A stretch of 64,000 nucleotides of DNA from DASSNR01 sp036278935 (GTDB lineage Bacteria > Gemmatimonadota > Gemmatimonadetes > Gemmatimonadales > Gemmatimonadaceae): assembly GCA_036278935.1 (NCBI GenBank), contig DASUKA010000025.1:62001-126000 (forward strand). Direction: 5' to 3'. The notes under the pieces were generated by a model. That model was not told the DNA's origin. It did not search any database and saw only the letters and a list, made by a program, of their open reading frames with translations. Both the position numbers and the translations under genes were made by a program. Numbering within the stretch: position 1 is the first letter of the stretch; every line of letters begins with the position of its first letter. Positions 43,572 through 52,505 of this stretch are shown here, in pieces.

Positions 43572-44249
43572 CTACGCCCGCCGCACCGTGTAGATCGTGA
43601 TGCGCTGCCGGATCCTGCCGGCCGCGTACGGCCGCACCTCCGTGCCCACCAGCTGCAGATCGTGTCGCGCGCACTGCCGCAAGAAGGCCGGCGTGGCGCG
43701 CCGCCCCGGGTCCGCAATCAGCGCCTCCCCTTCCTCGGCCAGCACCTGCGCAATGACGGTGGCGACGAGCAGGGCATAGCGGCGCTCGTACAGCACGTCG
43801 GCCGCCACCACCCGCTGCGCGGTGCCCAGGTCCTCGGGCGTGGCCCGCCAGTCCACCAGCCGGGTTCTGGGCTCGCGGCCCAGCGCGCGCCACGCATTCG
43901 CGCGCGTGAAGCGCATGGCGTCCTCGTAGTAGTCGGTGGCGAGTACGTTGAAGCCGCTCCGCATCGCGGCGATCGTGACGAGTCCCAGGCCGCACCCCAG
44001 CTCCAGCAGCGTGCGTCCGTCGCCCCGCTCCTCCAGCAGCCGCGTTGCCAGCACAATGGACGAGGGCCAGAGATCGGCCCAGTACGGCAGCCGCTCGTCG
44101 CCCACGAAGTCCGCCTCGCTGATCAGTGCATCCGCGCTCCGCGGCCGCAGCAGGTCAACCGCGGTGCGCGGCAGCTCCACGTGCTCGCTCGCCGTCACGA
44201 ACCGCCGCTCGAGATCGCGCACCAGCTCGTCTCCCGCCGGCTCGCTCAC
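43572..44249 (-). CDS. Class I SAM-dependent methyltransferase
   Basis: A 225-aa Rossmann methyltransferase of the Methyltransf_16/Nnt1-like group. Motif I is LLELGCGLGLVTIAA, preceded by LPYWADLWPSSIVLA, and ATDYYEDAM and VVAADVLYE follow. Members of this group methylate protein lysines or small amines. The target is unknown, and the link to molybdenum-cofactor genes is only positional: the GTG start overlaps the moeA stop (GTGA). Confidence 0.8.
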   Translation of the reverse strand: MSEPAGDELVRDLERRFVTASEHVELPRTAVDLLRPRSADALISEADFVGDERLPYWADLWPSSIVLATRLLEERGDGRTLLELGCGLGLVTIAAMRSGFNVLATDYYEDAMRFTRANAWRALGREPRTRLVDWRATPEDLGTAQRVVAADVLYERRYALLVATVIAQVLAEEGEALIADPGRRATPAFLRQCARHDLQLVGTEVRPYAAGRIRQRITIYTVRRA

Positions 44250-45496
44250 AGCGAAAAGTGCGCGGAGAGCTGGGCGTCTTCGGTGAGGAGCAGGGCGTGG
44301 AGCTGCTCGCCGGCTTCCACGCGCGGGCGGTCCTCGGGGACGACGAGCAGCGCGTTGGCGGTGGTCATGGACGTGAGGATGCCCGAGCCCTGCGGCCCGG
44401 TGAGCCGCGCCGTCATGCGGCCATCATCCTGCACGGTGACAACGGCGCGCAGAAAGTGCGTGAGCTGCGCGCCGATGCTCACCGGCTCCTCGAGCGTGAC
44501 GGGCACTGGCCGGCGGAAGAGGCGCGTGTGCCCAAGCATGCGGCGGAGCATCGGGCGAACGAACAGGTCGAAGGTGACCATGGTGGAGACGGGATTCCCC
44601 GGCAGTCCGATCCACGGCACGCCGCGCAGCATCCCGAAGCCGAGCGGCGCGCCGGGCCGCATGCGGACCTTCCACACGTCCAGCTCCACGCCTAGCTCGG
44701 CGAGCACGTTCCTCACGTAATCGAACTCGCCCGCCGAGATCCCCGCCGAGGTGATGAGCAGGTCGCTGCCCGTGGCGCGCTCGAACCGTTCGCGCAGATC
44801 GTCCGGGTCATCGCGCGCGACACCGAGGTTCACCGGCTCGCCCCCCGCCGTGCGGATCATCGCATGCAGCGTGTAACTGTTGGAGGTGACGATCTTCCGG
44901 CCGGCCAGCGCCTCGCTGAACCGGTCGAGGTCCACGATCTCGTCGCCCGAACCGAAGTACGCCACGCGCGGCCGGCGGTAGACGTCCACGCTGGATGCCC
45001 CGACTGACGCCAGCACGCCAATCTGCGCCGCGCCGATCGGCGTGCCGCGCTCGAGTACTACCATCCCCTGCGCGATATCCTCGCCGCGCCGGCGAATGTT
45101 CCGACGCGCGTCGCGTGCGGCGCGAATGGCGACCGTTGTGACGCCGCCGTCGGTGTCTTCCACACGAATCACGCTGTCGGCTCCCTCGGGTAGCGGGGCG
45201 CCCGTCATGATGCGCGTGGCGTGTCCCGGCTCGAGCGGCTGGGTCGGGAACTCGCCGGCCGCCACCGTCTCCAGCACCGGCAGCTGCACCGGCGCCTCCG
45301 GCGTGGCGCTGGCGATGTCCGTCGCGCGGACCGCATATCCATCCATGGCCGAGTTGTCCCACGCGGGAATCGTGAGCGGCGCCGCGACCGGCGTGGCGAG
45401 CACGCGGCCGAGGGAGTGCAGCAATGGCACGCGCTCCGGCGGCAGCGTCCGGATATCTGCGAGAATGCGCTCGCTCGCCTCCAGCACACCCAGCAT
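44246..45496 (-). CDS. moeA: Molybdopterin molybdenumtransferase MoeA
   Basis: Inserts molybdate into adenylylated molybdopterin to form Moco. The 416-aa protein shows the MoeA domain order: AWDNSAMDGYAVRATDI near residue 45, a beta-barrel domain with TGAPLPEGADSVIRVED, and the catalytic MogA-like domain with VAYFGSGDEIVD, TSAGISAGEFDYV and GLPGNPVSTMVTFDLFV. Overlaps the upstream dacB-like gene by 4 bp (ATGA). Confidence 0.93.
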   Translation of the reverse strand: MLGVLEASERILADIRTLPPERVPLLHSLGRVLATPVAAPLTIPAWDNSAMDGYAVRATDIASATPEAPVQLPVLETVAAGEFPTQPLEPGHATRIMTGAPLPEGADSVIRVEDTDGGVTTVAIRAARDARRNIRRRGEDIAQGMVVLERGTPIGAAQIGVLASVGASSVDVYRRPRVAYFGSGDEIVDLDRFSEALAGRKIVTSNSYTLHAMIRTAGGEPVNLGVARDDPDDLRERFERATGSDLLITSAGISAGEFDYVRNVLAELGVELDVWKVRMRPGAPLGFGMLRGVPWIGLPGNPVSTMVTFDLFVRPMLRRMLGHTRLFRRPVPVTLEEPVSIGAQLTHFLRAVVTVQDDGRMTARLTGPQGSGILTSMTTANALLVVPEDRPRVEAGEQLHALLLTEDAQLSAHFSL

Positions 45497-47061
45497 CAGT
45501 GCGACGCTCCGAGCGTGAGCGCGGCCAGTCGCTCGGTGATCACATCCTGCACGTGCAGCACATCGCTCGCGCGCACCGTCCAGTTGTTGCACAGCAGGCT
45601 GAACAAGAGCAGTCGCCCGTCGCTGGTGCGTACGTAGCCGGAGAGCGAGCGCGCGTTGGATATCGACCCCGTCTTGGCGTGCGCGTTGCCCTGGGCCAGC
45701 GTGCCGCGCATCCGGCTTTCGAGAGTGCCGTCCGTTCCCGCCACCGGCAACGCGTCGTAGAACACCGGAAAGGTTGGACGCATGCGCATGGTAGCCAGGA
45801 TGTGCACGATCGTGGTGGGGGAGAGGTAGTCGTAGCGCGAGAGGCCGCTTCCGTCGCGCAGCTGGAAGCCATCGCGCAGCGCCCCCCACGCGAGCAGCGA
45901 ATCGCGCACCACGCGGCGCCCACTGTCGGCGCTGCCCACGCCGGTGCGCTCCAGGCCGATGGTCTTGAGCAGGATCTCCGCGATCTGATTCTGCGAGGGC
46001 TTGTAGAGCAGCCGCAGGATCTCGCGCAATGCCGGCGAGCGGTACGTGAACAACGTGTCGATCGGGGCCGTGGCACTCGCCGGCTGCCCGGCGACCGTGA
46101 TCCCCCGTTCCGTCAGCGCATCGCCGAGCGCCATCATATACGCGGTGTGCTGATTGGGGTAGACGACGACCAGCGTGTCGACCGCATTCGGTGCAATGTG
46201 ACCGGCAAGCAGGAACGCGCTGGTGAGCGAATCGAGCGCCACGTGGATGTGGGTGCGCCGCGCGAAGCGGGAGCCGTTCCCCGTGGCCGCCAGTGTTGGC
46301 GTCTCTCCGGTCATCACATGCGAGATGACCACCGGATAGCTGGGAGCGGGTGCAACGGTCACGGCGGCCGGATCGCCCGCGCGCCGAGCGCCGTGCACGA
46401 TGATGTTCGCGAACCCTTCGTTGAAGAAGAGCTCATCCACGCCGGCACTGTAGTCGCTACTCAGATCATCCCATGACCAGCCGAAGCCGAGGTCCGCATC
46501 CGGGAACGCGTCGTCGCCGCTCAGCAACTGCCCCGTGATCCGGCGGATCCCGCGCGAGGCAAGCGAGTCGGCAATGTCGCGCAGGGGGGCCATGGCGTCG
46601 CCGGCGTAGCGGTGGTCGCTCAGCGTCGGGTCGCCGCGGCCGTACACCAGCAGGTCGCCGTCCAGCACGGAATCGCGAATGGGCCCGCGGGCGGCGAAGG
46701 CGGTCTCGAAGCGAAAGTCGGGTCCGAGCGTGGCGAGCGCCACGGAGCCGGTGACGAGCTTCATGTTGGACGCGGGCATGAACAGCTTGCCCGCGTTGCG
46801 CGAGTAGAGCGTGTCGCCCGACTCGGCGTCGACGATGAGAATGCCCCAGTAGGCGTTGCGGAACTCGGGCGCATCCGCCATGGAATCGATCTCGGCGCGG
46901 AGGGCGTTGAGCGCCGCGCGGGCGCCAATGGATGCGCTCGCCGGCATCGTCGGTGGCCCCGCTTCCGGCGCGCCCGCCGGTGCAGTGCGCACGCCGCTCG
47001 AGGCGCACCCCAGCGCAGCAAGCACCGCGGCGCCCACTGCGGCGGACCGCGCGATTCTCAT
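45496..47061 (-). CDS. dacB: D-alanyl-D-alanine carboxypeptidase/endopeptidase, PBP4 (S13) type
   Basis: Periplasmic peptidoglycan hydrolase; 521 aa. Lipoprotein-like N-terminus (AAVLAALGC, Cys19). The penicillin-binding motifs are complete: SxxK as PASNMK with nucleophile Ser98, SxN as KPSQNQIAE and KTG as HAKTGSISNA. The insertion between SxxK and SxN is typical of S13 enzymes, which trim pentapeptides or cleave crosslinks. It sits inside the molybdenum-cofactor gene string with 4-bp overlaps on both sides, which is unexpected for its function. Confidence 0.9.
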   Translation of the reverse strand: MRIARSAAVGAAVLAALGCASSGVRTAPAGAPEAGPPTMPASASIGARAALNALRAEIDSMADAPEFRNAYWGILIVDAESGDTLYSRNAGKLFMPASNMKLVTGSVALATLGPDFRFETAFAARGPIRDSVLDGDLLVYGRGDPTLSDHRYAGDAMAPLRDIADSLASRGIRRITGQLLSGDDAFPDADLGFGWSWDDLSSDYSAGVDELFFNEGFANIIVHGARRAGDPAAVTVAPAPSYPVVISHVMTGETPTLAATGNGSRFARRTHIHVALDSLTSAFLLAGHIAPNAVDTLVVVYPNQHTAYMMALGDALTERGITVAGQPASATAPIDTLFTYRSPALREILRLLYKPSQNQIAEILLKTIGLERTGVGSADSGRRVVRDSLLAWGALRDGFQLRDGSGLSRYDYLSPTTIVHILATMRMRPTFPVFYDALPVAGTDGTLESRMRGTLAQGNAHAKTGSISNARSLSGYVRTSDGRLLLFSLLCNNWTVRASDVLHVQDVITERLAALTLGASH

Positions 47062-47588
47062 GAGCGCCCCATGATGCGGCTCTCGACGAGCATCGCCAGC
47101 TCGCTCAGCCAGCCAGGGTTGCTGAAGTACATGACGGGAACGTCCACATCCATCTTCTCCGCGTCGGTGATGATCGCCAGATAGTACCGCGCCTGCGCCG
47201 ACGCCGCTGCGTACAGCGGCTCGGTGTGCGCCTCCGGGCGAAAGACCTCGATCTTGGGCAGCGCGGATGCCTTGAACCCTTCGCAGATCACCACATCGGC
47301 ATCGCCCATGTAGCGCTCGGCGATCGTCTCCGGCGCAAGCTCGCTGTCCCATCGCTCGACGAGCGCGAACTTGTCGGGCGCCACCATGGCCACCTTCTCC
47401 ACCGCCCCCTCATGATAGTGACGATACGTGTCGGTAGTGGCCGGATCGATATTGAAGGTATGCGATCCGTGCTTGATCGTCATCACCCGTGCCCCCCGGC
47501 GCCCCAACTCGGCAGCCAGGCGCACCACGAGCGTCGTCTTACCACTATGCTTCTTGCCGACGATGGCCACCATCGGTGGTCGAGGCAT
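47058..47588 (-). CDS. mobB: Molybdopterin-guanine dinucleotide biosynthesis adaptor MobB
   Basis: GTP-binding partner of MobA in bis-MGD formation. The 176-aa product has the Walker A motif VGKKHSGKTTLVVRLA right at the N-terminus, then MTIKHGSHTFNID and DVVICEGFKASALPKIEVFRP. The ATG at 47588 is preferred, with GGAG just upstream; it overlaps the mobA end by 44 bp. A later ATG at 47573 would also keep the Walker motif. Confidence 0.88.
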   Translation of the reverse strand: MPRPPMVAIVGKKHSGKTTLVVRLAAELGRRGARVMTIKHGSHTFNIDPATTDTYRHYHEGAVEKVAMVAPDKFALVERWDSELAPETIAERYMGDADVVICEGFKASALPKIEVFRPEAHTEPLYAAASAQARYYLAIITDAEKMDVDVPVMYFSNPGWLSELAMLVESRIMGRS

Positions 47589-48177
47589 GCTGCTCCGCGA
47601 GCGCCAGATCATCTGGAGTGTTGATGTTCATGAAGAGGAACGCCGGATCGCCGAAGGCGCGGACACGCTCGGCGTCCAGACGGGCAACGCGCACCTCGTC
47701 GTAGAAGCCGATCACGCGCCGGTCATCACGCGCGAGTGCGCGCTCGATAGGCGCCACGCACGCCGGGGTGTAGTAGGCGCAGAGCGGCTCCACGCCGCGG
47801 CGGGAGTCGCTCTCCGGCACCGCCACTTCCGCATCCGCCTTCTCCCCCAGCGCGCGGAGCGCCGCCAACAAAGCCGCGGGCACGAAGGGCATATCCCAGG
47901 CGACGATGATCGCCGGCCCCCCCGAGTGCGCGAGGCTCGAGAGAATGCCGCCCAGGCTGCCGAGCCCGGGTCGCACATCGCGCTCGACGCGCACCCCGGG
48001 CAGCCACGCGTCGGCCGCCGGATCATTGGCGATGAGGAGCAATTCATCGGTGGCCTGCTCCAGTGCGTGTGCAACGCGATCGATCACGCGCTCGCCGGCC
48101 ACGCGCTCCAGTCCCTTGGGAAGCCCGCCGTAGCGCGTCGCCTGGCCTCCGGCCAGGATCACGCCCGTACAGGTCAC
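47545..48177 (-). CDS. mobA: Molybdenum cofactor guanylyltransferase MobA
   Basis: Attaches GMP to molybdopterin. 210 aa, with the nucleotidyltransferase signature GVILAGGQATRYGGLPKGL, the Mg-binding region VAWDMPFVPAALL and NINTPDDLALAE near the end. The GTG start at 48177 is the first start codon before the signature. The 3' end is read in two frames where mobB begins. Confidence 0.9.
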   Translation of the reverse strand: MTCTGVILAGGQATRYGGLPKGLERVAGERVIDRVAHALEQATDELLLIANDPAADAWLPGVRVERDVRPGLGSLGGILSSLAHSGGPAIIVAWDMPFVPAALLAALRALGEKADAEVAVPESDSRRGVEPLCAYYTPACVAPIERALARDDRRVIGFYDEVRVARLDAERVRAFGDPAFLFMNINTPDDLALAEQHASTTDGGHRRQEA

Positions 48178-48188
48178 GCGGACCTGCA

Positions 48189-48292
48189 GAGAGAAGAGAG
48201 GAGAAAGGAGAGAGGATGACCTGCCGACGAGAGTGAGTCGGTCCTTTCACAAGCTGGTCCCTTTCTCCTTTCTCCTCTCTTCTCTCGCCTTT
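48189..48292. repeat. Intergenic inverted element E8, GGAGAAAGGAG type
   Basis: The left arm 48189-48220 (GAGAAGAGAGGAGAAAGGAG) pairs with the right arm 48258-48292 (CTTTCTCCTTTCTCCTCTC) around about 38 bp. It lies between fdhD and mobA, both on the minus strand. Confidence 0.8.
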
Positions 48293-48300
48293 CGGATCTC

Positions 48301-49050
48301 TCACCCCGCATTCCGCCACTCCTGCGGATGCCCGCTCACCGCGCGTCCGATGAGCGCCATCCCCGCGGTTCTGGCGATGTCGACCGCAATGGTGGAAGGC
48401 ACCGACGGCGTGGCGATGAGCGCGAGTTGCGCCATGGCCGCCTTGAACGCCAGCTCGCCCGAGATCCGCCCGGTGACGAGCAGGAGGAGATCGCGCGGGT
48501 CGCGCCCTTCGAGCACCGCCGCGCCGATTACCTTGTCCACCGCATTGTGCCGCCCGATGTCCTCGGCGTGGTAGAGCAATTGCGCGCCGTCGGAGAGCGC
48601 GGCAGCGTGCAGCCCGCCCGTCTCCTTGTAGCGCACGCCGCGCGCGAACAGCTCCTTGAACAGGCGGCGCATCTGCTCCAGCGGGATCTCGGGCGGCGGT
48701 GTGCTCCGGCGCTTCAGCGCGCTCATTGAGCCGAGGATCGTACTCACCGCGCCGCACCCGGAGGCGAGCACGCGCCGGCGGTCGGCGCTCTCCACCGTCT
48801 CATAGCGCGAGTGGGGCACCTCCACCCAGAAGCCGAGCTCCCTGGCGCACGGACGCATTTTGAGGAGATCGGCCATCGTCTCGATGTACCCCTCGCCGTG
48901 CAGCCAGCCCACCACCAGTTCTTCGAGCTGATCGGGCGTGCACATCCAGGTGACGGCGGGCGTGCCGTTCACCTCGAGCCAGACGGGGGTCTCCTCGACG
49001 GCGTCGAGGGTGGGGGATTCGGGGGGAGGATTGAGCACGGGCTCGGCCAT
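48301..49050 (-). CDS. fdhD: Formate dehydrogenase accessory sulfurtransferase FdhD
   Basis: Transfers sulfur from a cysteine desulfurase to Moco of formate dehydrogenase-type enzymes. The 249-aa protein has VEETPVWLEVNGTP, TGGLHAAAL, AEDIGRHNAVDKVIG and TGRISGELAFKAAMAQ. The sulfur-carrier region reads ASGCGAVST: the first cysteine of the E. coli CxxC pair is kept, the second is not. No formate dehydrogenase gene is in the window. The ATG at 49050 is chosen because upstream sequence is proline-only low complexity. Confidence 0.88.
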   Translation of the reverse strand: MAEPVLNPPPESPTLDAVEETPVWLEVNGTPAVTWMCTPDQLEELVVGWLHGEGYIETMADLLKMRPCARELGFWVEVPHSRYETVESADRRRVLASGCGAVSTILGSMSALKRRSTPPPEIPLEQMRRLFKELFARGVRYKETGGLHAAALSDGAQLLYHAEDIGRHNAVDKVIGAAVLEGRDPRDLLLLVTGRISGELAFKAAMAQLALIATPSVPSTIAVDIARTAGMALIGRAVSGHPQEWRNAG

Positions 49051-49133
49051 GTCTCGAAGATGGCGAGGCGGAGGCGGGGGAGGCAATGGGAATGGGGCAC
49101 GCTGATCGGGGAGGAATGGAACCGTTCGTCCGC

Positions 49134-49565
49134 CTACTCCCCCTCGTACCCAGCGCTCAGCGCTTCATCCTCGCGCACCACCACCCGCGTCACGCGCGCA
49201 GCGCTCCCCGCGCTCGCGATGCCCCTCTGCACCCGCTCGAAGATGAACCTCGCCAGATTCTCCCCCGTGGGGATCATGCGCCCCTCCCCAAACTCCGGCA
49301 CCTCGAGATTGATGTTCCGATGATCGAACCGCTCGCGCACCTCGCAGGCCAGCACACGATCAAGCACCCCGAGGTCGACCACCATTCCCGTCTCCGCATC
49401 GATTGCCCCGCTCACCGTGACGTCGCACGTATACCCGTGCCCGTGAAAGTGCGGGTTCGCGCACGCTCCGAACACCTCGCGGTTCCGTTCTTCGCTCCAG
49501 TCCGGCCGACGGTATCGATGCGCCGCCGCGAACGCGATGCGGCGCGTGAGCGAGGATGTGGGCAT
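49134..49565 (-). CDS. 6-pyruvoyl/6-carboxy tetrahydropterin synthase family protein
   Basis: A 143-aa T-fold enzyme of the PTPS/QueD family, which converts dihydroneopterin triphosphate toward queuosine or biopterin. Zinc ligands are AAHRY and the HFHGHGY pair. The catalytic cysteine precedes them in FGACANPHFHGHGY, and MVVDLGVLDRV, RFDHRNIN and PTGENLARF are all in place. It is most likely QueD, but no other queuosine gene lies nearby. Confidence 0.85.
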   Translation of the reverse strand: MPTSSLTRRIAFAAAHRYRRPDWSEERNREVFGACANPHFHGHGYTCDVTVSGAIDAETGMVVDLGVLDRVLACEVRERFDHRNINLEVPEFGEGRMIPTGENLARFIFERVQRGIASAGSAARVTRVVVREDEALSAGYEGE

Positions 49566-49590
49566 GAGAGTCCTGGGAGCGTGGGAGAGA

Positions 49591-49720
49591 TGTGAGTCAG
49601 CTTGCCGAAGTGAGTCAGTTTATCAGTGGGTCAGCAGGTCAGAAGCGGCTCGTAAGGCAAGGCGCCCTCAGCGCGGAAGTTGTTCCTGACTCACTGACTG
49701 ACTTACTCCCTGCCTCACTC
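49591..49720. repeat. Intergenic inverted element E9, TGAGTCAGTGAGTCAG type
   Basis: The left arm 49591-49646 repeats GTGAGTCAG, GTGGGTCAG and AGGTCAG; the right arm 49686-49720 reads CTGACTCACTGACTGACTTA. It lies between the BON-domain gene and the QueD-like gene (both minus strand), and its right arm covers the BON stop codon. Confidence 0.75.
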
Positions 49721-50239
49721 TTCCTCCTCCTTCCCAAACGTCCCCTCGTCCTCCGGCCCCTCGCCCAACCCTTCGGGCGTCGGACTGTCGGGCGGATTGT
49801 ACGAGTCGCCCTCGGCGATCGACTTCTGGACATCGTGCGTGCCGAAGAGATCCGCGTCCAGGTCATCACCGGACGCGAGCTCCGCTTCTCGCGTCTCCTG
49901 CGGAATCGGGAAATCGCCCAACATCCCGTCGCGCGAGGCCTCGTCCGCCAGATGCTCGTCCGCCGCCTCCGGTTCCTGCGAGCGGCGAATCGGATCGATC
50001 ACCAGCGAGTTCTTGTATCGCGTTACTCCCACCACGTCGGTGAGCACTCGCTCCGCAATGCGCCGCTCTTCCTCGGTGCCCACCCGGCCCGAGAGCGTCA
50101 CCAGGCCGTCGTGCACCCGCACGTGCACATTGGCCGCGTCGATGCTCCCGTACGCATCCAGCTCCTCGATCACCAGCGAACGGAGGTCGGCATCACTCAT
50201 GTCGCCGAGGTCAAAGACGTCCTCATAATCACGCGGCAT
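49715..50239 (-). CDS. BON-domain protein with an acidic C-terminal tail
   Basis: A 174-aa protein. One BON domain lies at about residues 15-80 (LRSLVIEELDAYGSIDAANVHV, then DGLVTLSGRVGTEEERRIAERV and the VVGVTRYKNSLVI strand). The remaining 90 residues are low-complexity and strongly acidic, ending in GKEEEE. There is no signal peptide, although many BON proteins are periplasmic and bind phospholipid. Its role is unknown. Confidence 0.75.
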   Translation of the reverse strand: MPRDYEDVFDLGDMSDADLRSLVIEELDAYGSIDAANVHVRVHDGLVTLSGRVGTEEERRIAERVLTDVVGVTRYKNSLVIDPIRRSQEPEAADEHLADEASRDGMLGDFPIPQETREAELASGDDLDADLFGTHDVQKSIAEGDSYNPPDSPTPEGLGEGPEDEGTFGKEEEE

Positions 50240-50257
50240 GGCACGGCCCCTCAGCGG

Positions 50258-50950
50258 TTACCGGGTGAACACGTACGAGATTCCAATCGACAGTACCGGA
50301 TTGTGCGTCCATTGCTTTCTCGAGCCCGTTGCCGGAAAGATCGGCGAGCCTCCACCGGACGGAGGCGCGAAGTAGCTCAGCGGATACTGCAACTGATACA
50401 GATAATCGGTGAAATCCGCACGAAGCTGATAATGGCCGCCTGGCGTCCAGCGGATTCCCGCCCCGAAGCTGAGTGCAAAGCGAGTGCCGAGCTTGAATCC
50501 ACCCACGTCCCCCGACTTCCCGCCGTCGGACACCGCGCCCAGGCCGGCGTTCACCAGTGGAACGAAGTGGTGGTAGCTCTTTCGCCCGGTGAGGTTGAGC
50601 GCCATGCCGAGATCGGCCAGGTAGAGAGGCCAGGACTCGCTGCCGACCGTGCGAGCGGCGCCGGTCTTGGTGGGGTCGAGGATCGTACGATCGGAGGAAG
50701 CGCGCGAGAAGCTAGCCGCGAGTTGCACCGGCCCACCCACGTGAAGGCCGTAGCGCAGTCCCAGCAAGGAGCCGGCACCCGGCGCCACGCCCGCCGAGCC
50801 GCGCGATCCGGAAAAGTGTCCCCAATAGACGGTGAATTCCTGCTTGTACACGAGGTCGTGATACGGGCTGGACGACGGCGCATGCCCCACCTGCGCGAGC
50901 GCGGGCCGCGCGAGCGCGGCCATCATGGCTGCCAACAGGATGAGCTTCAC
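50258..50950 (-). CDS. Outer-membrane beta-barrel protein
   Basis: A 230-aa exported protein. The signal is LILLAAMMAALARPALAQ; the mature region alternates strands and turns (LLGLRYGLHVGGPVQLAASF, FALSFGAGIRWTPGGHYQLR) and ends NPVLSIGISYVFTR, a barrel-like C-terminus. The GTG start overlaps the gpmI stop (GTGA), so it is coupled to a glycolytic gene. Confidence 0.7.
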   Translation of the reverse strand: MKLILLAAMMAALARPALAQVGHAPSSSPYHDLVYKQEFTVYWGHFSGSRGSAGVAPGAGSLLGLRYGLHVGGPVQLAASFSRASSDRTILDPTKTGAARTVGSESWPLYLADLGMALNLTGRKSYHHFVPLVNAGLGAVSDGGKSGDVGGFKLGTRFALSFGAGIRWTPGGHYQLRADFTDYLYQLQYPLSYFAPPSGGGSPIFPATGSRKQWTHNPVLSIGISYVFTR

Positions 50951-52497
50951 GCGCGCGCTCCCATCTCTCGCAGGTCCACGCCGGTCATCTCACGCGGGGT
51001 CTCAAGCCCCAGCATGGTGAGCACGGTGGGGCCCACGTCGCGCAGCGCGCCGCCGCTCCGCAGCGGACACTCACCGTCCGGATCCACGATCACCAGCGGC
51101 ACGGGGTTCGTCGTATGCGCGGTGTTCGGCCCGCCCGTGGCGGGGTCGATCATCAGCTCGCAGTTCCCGTGATCCGCGGTCACGATCACCCGCGCGTTCA
51201 CGCGCTCCGCGGCATCCAGCACGCTGGCCAGACACCGGTCCACCGTCTCCACCGCGGTGATCGCGGCCGGAATCACCCCTGTATGTCCCACCATGTCCCC
51301 GTTCGCGTAGTTGCACAGAATGAAATCGTAGTCGCGCGAGGTGATGGCGCCGCACAGCACCTCCGTCACTCCCGGCGCGCTCATCTCAGGCTGCAGATCG
51401 TACGTCGCCACATGCGGACTCGGCACCAGCTCCCTCACCTCGCCCGGATACGGCGTCTCCACGCCGCCGTTGAAGAAATACGTGACGTGCGCGTATTTCT
51501 CCGTTTCCGCCGTCTTGAACATCGCCATGTCGTGCTCGGACACCACCTCCGCCACGATGCGCGAGAGGGTGATGGGCGGAAAGGCGACCGGCAGGTCGAA
51601 GCGCGCATCGTACATGGTCATGGTGGCCACGTCCACCGAGGGACGGCCGGCGACGTCGAACTCGTGGAACCCCGGTTCGGTGAGCGCGCGGACGATCTGG
51701 CGCATCCGGTCCGCGCGATAGTTGAAGAAGATGACGCCATCGCCGTCGCGCATCGGGGCCACCGGTGCGCCATCGTGCACGATCACCACGGGCTTGATGA
51801 ACTCGTCGCTCTCGCCCCGCTCGTACGCATCGCGGATGGCCTGCACCGGGTCCGTGGCGCTCGGCCCCGTGCCGTCCACCATGACGCGATACCAGAGTTC
51901 GGTGCGCGGCCAGCGCTTGTCGCGATCCATCCCGTAGTAGCGCCCGCCGAGCGAGGCGATGACCGCGCGGCCGCGTGTGCGCTCGACCGTCTCCTGCATG
52001 AAGCCGAGCGCCGAGCGGGGCAGGGTATCGCGTCCATCCAGCAGCGCGTGGATGGCCACCCGAGGCACCTGCTCGCGCTCGGCGAGCTCGACGAGCGCGA
52101 AGAGGTGCCGGTCGATGGCGTGCACGCCCCCGGTGCCAATGAGGCCCGTGAGGTGCAGCGTGCCGCCGCGCTCTCTCACGCCTTTGCAGACGCGCACCAG
52201 CACATCGTTCCTGAAGAACGATCCATCCTCGATGGCGTCGGAGATGCGCACCAGGTCCTGCTGCACGACGCGCCCCGCGCCGAGGTTGAGGTGCCCCACC
52301 TCGCTGTTTCCCATCTGGCCGCAGGGGAGTCCTACAGCGAGGCCCGACGCCTCGAGCAAGGTGCGGGATGGACGTGAGCAGAGCGCGTCCCAGGTGGGGG
52401 TGGTGGCGAGCGCAATCGCGTTGCCGTCGCGCTCGGGGCGGTAGCCCCAGCCATCGAGCACTACGAGCACCACGGGACGCCTGTTCGATGTCGGCAT
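50947..52497 (-). CDS. gpmI: 2,3-bisphosphoglycerate-independent phosphoglycerate mutase
   Basis: Interconverts 3- and 2-phosphoglycerate using two Mn ions. 516 aa, standard length. The alkaline-phosphatase-fold metal site begins VVLVVLDGWGYRPERDGNAI and continues GQMGNSEVGHLNLGAGR with the catalytic Ser in GNSEVG. The substrate region HALLDGRDTLPRSA and the late metal motifs YANGDMVGHTG and VTADHGNCE are present. A minus-strand -10 box lies only 8 nt before the ATG. Confidence 0.95.
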   Translation of the reverse strand: MPTSNRRPVVLVVLDGWGYRPERDGNAIALATTPTWDALCSRPSRTLLEASGLAVGLPCGQMGNSEVGHLNLGAGRVVQQDLVRISDAIEDGSFFRNDVLVRVCKGVRERGGTLHLTGLIGTGGVHAIDRHLFALVELAEREQVPRVAIHALLDGRDTLPRSALGFMQETVERTRGRAVIASLGGRYYGMDRDKRWPRTELWYRVMVDGTGPSATDPVQAIRDAYERGESDEFIKPVVIVHDGAPVAPMRDGDGVIFFNYRADRMRQIVRALTEPGFHEFDVAGRPSVDVATMTMYDARFDLPVAFPPITLSRIVAEVVSEHDMAMFKTAETEKYAHVTYFFNGGVETPYPGEVRELVPSPHVATYDLQPEMSAPGVTEVLCGAITSRDYDFILCNYANGDMVGHTGVIPAAITAVETVDRCLASVLDAAERVNARVIVTADHGNCELMIDPATGGPNTAHTTNPVPLVIVDPDGECPLRSGGALRDVGPTVLTMLGLETPREMTGVDLREMGARA

Positions 52498-52505
52498 GAC
52501 TGTTC

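Noticed and set aside
43024..43995. Minus-strand open frame of 323 codons over the methyltransferase and the SDR remnant
   Set aside because: It overlaps the identified methyltransferase in another frame; the apparent protein is Arg/Gly/Ala low complexity.
49592..51172. Plus-strand open frame of 526 codons over the BON, OMP and gpmI genes
   Set aside because: It crosses three well-supported minus-strand genes and an inverted element, and has no protein-like features.
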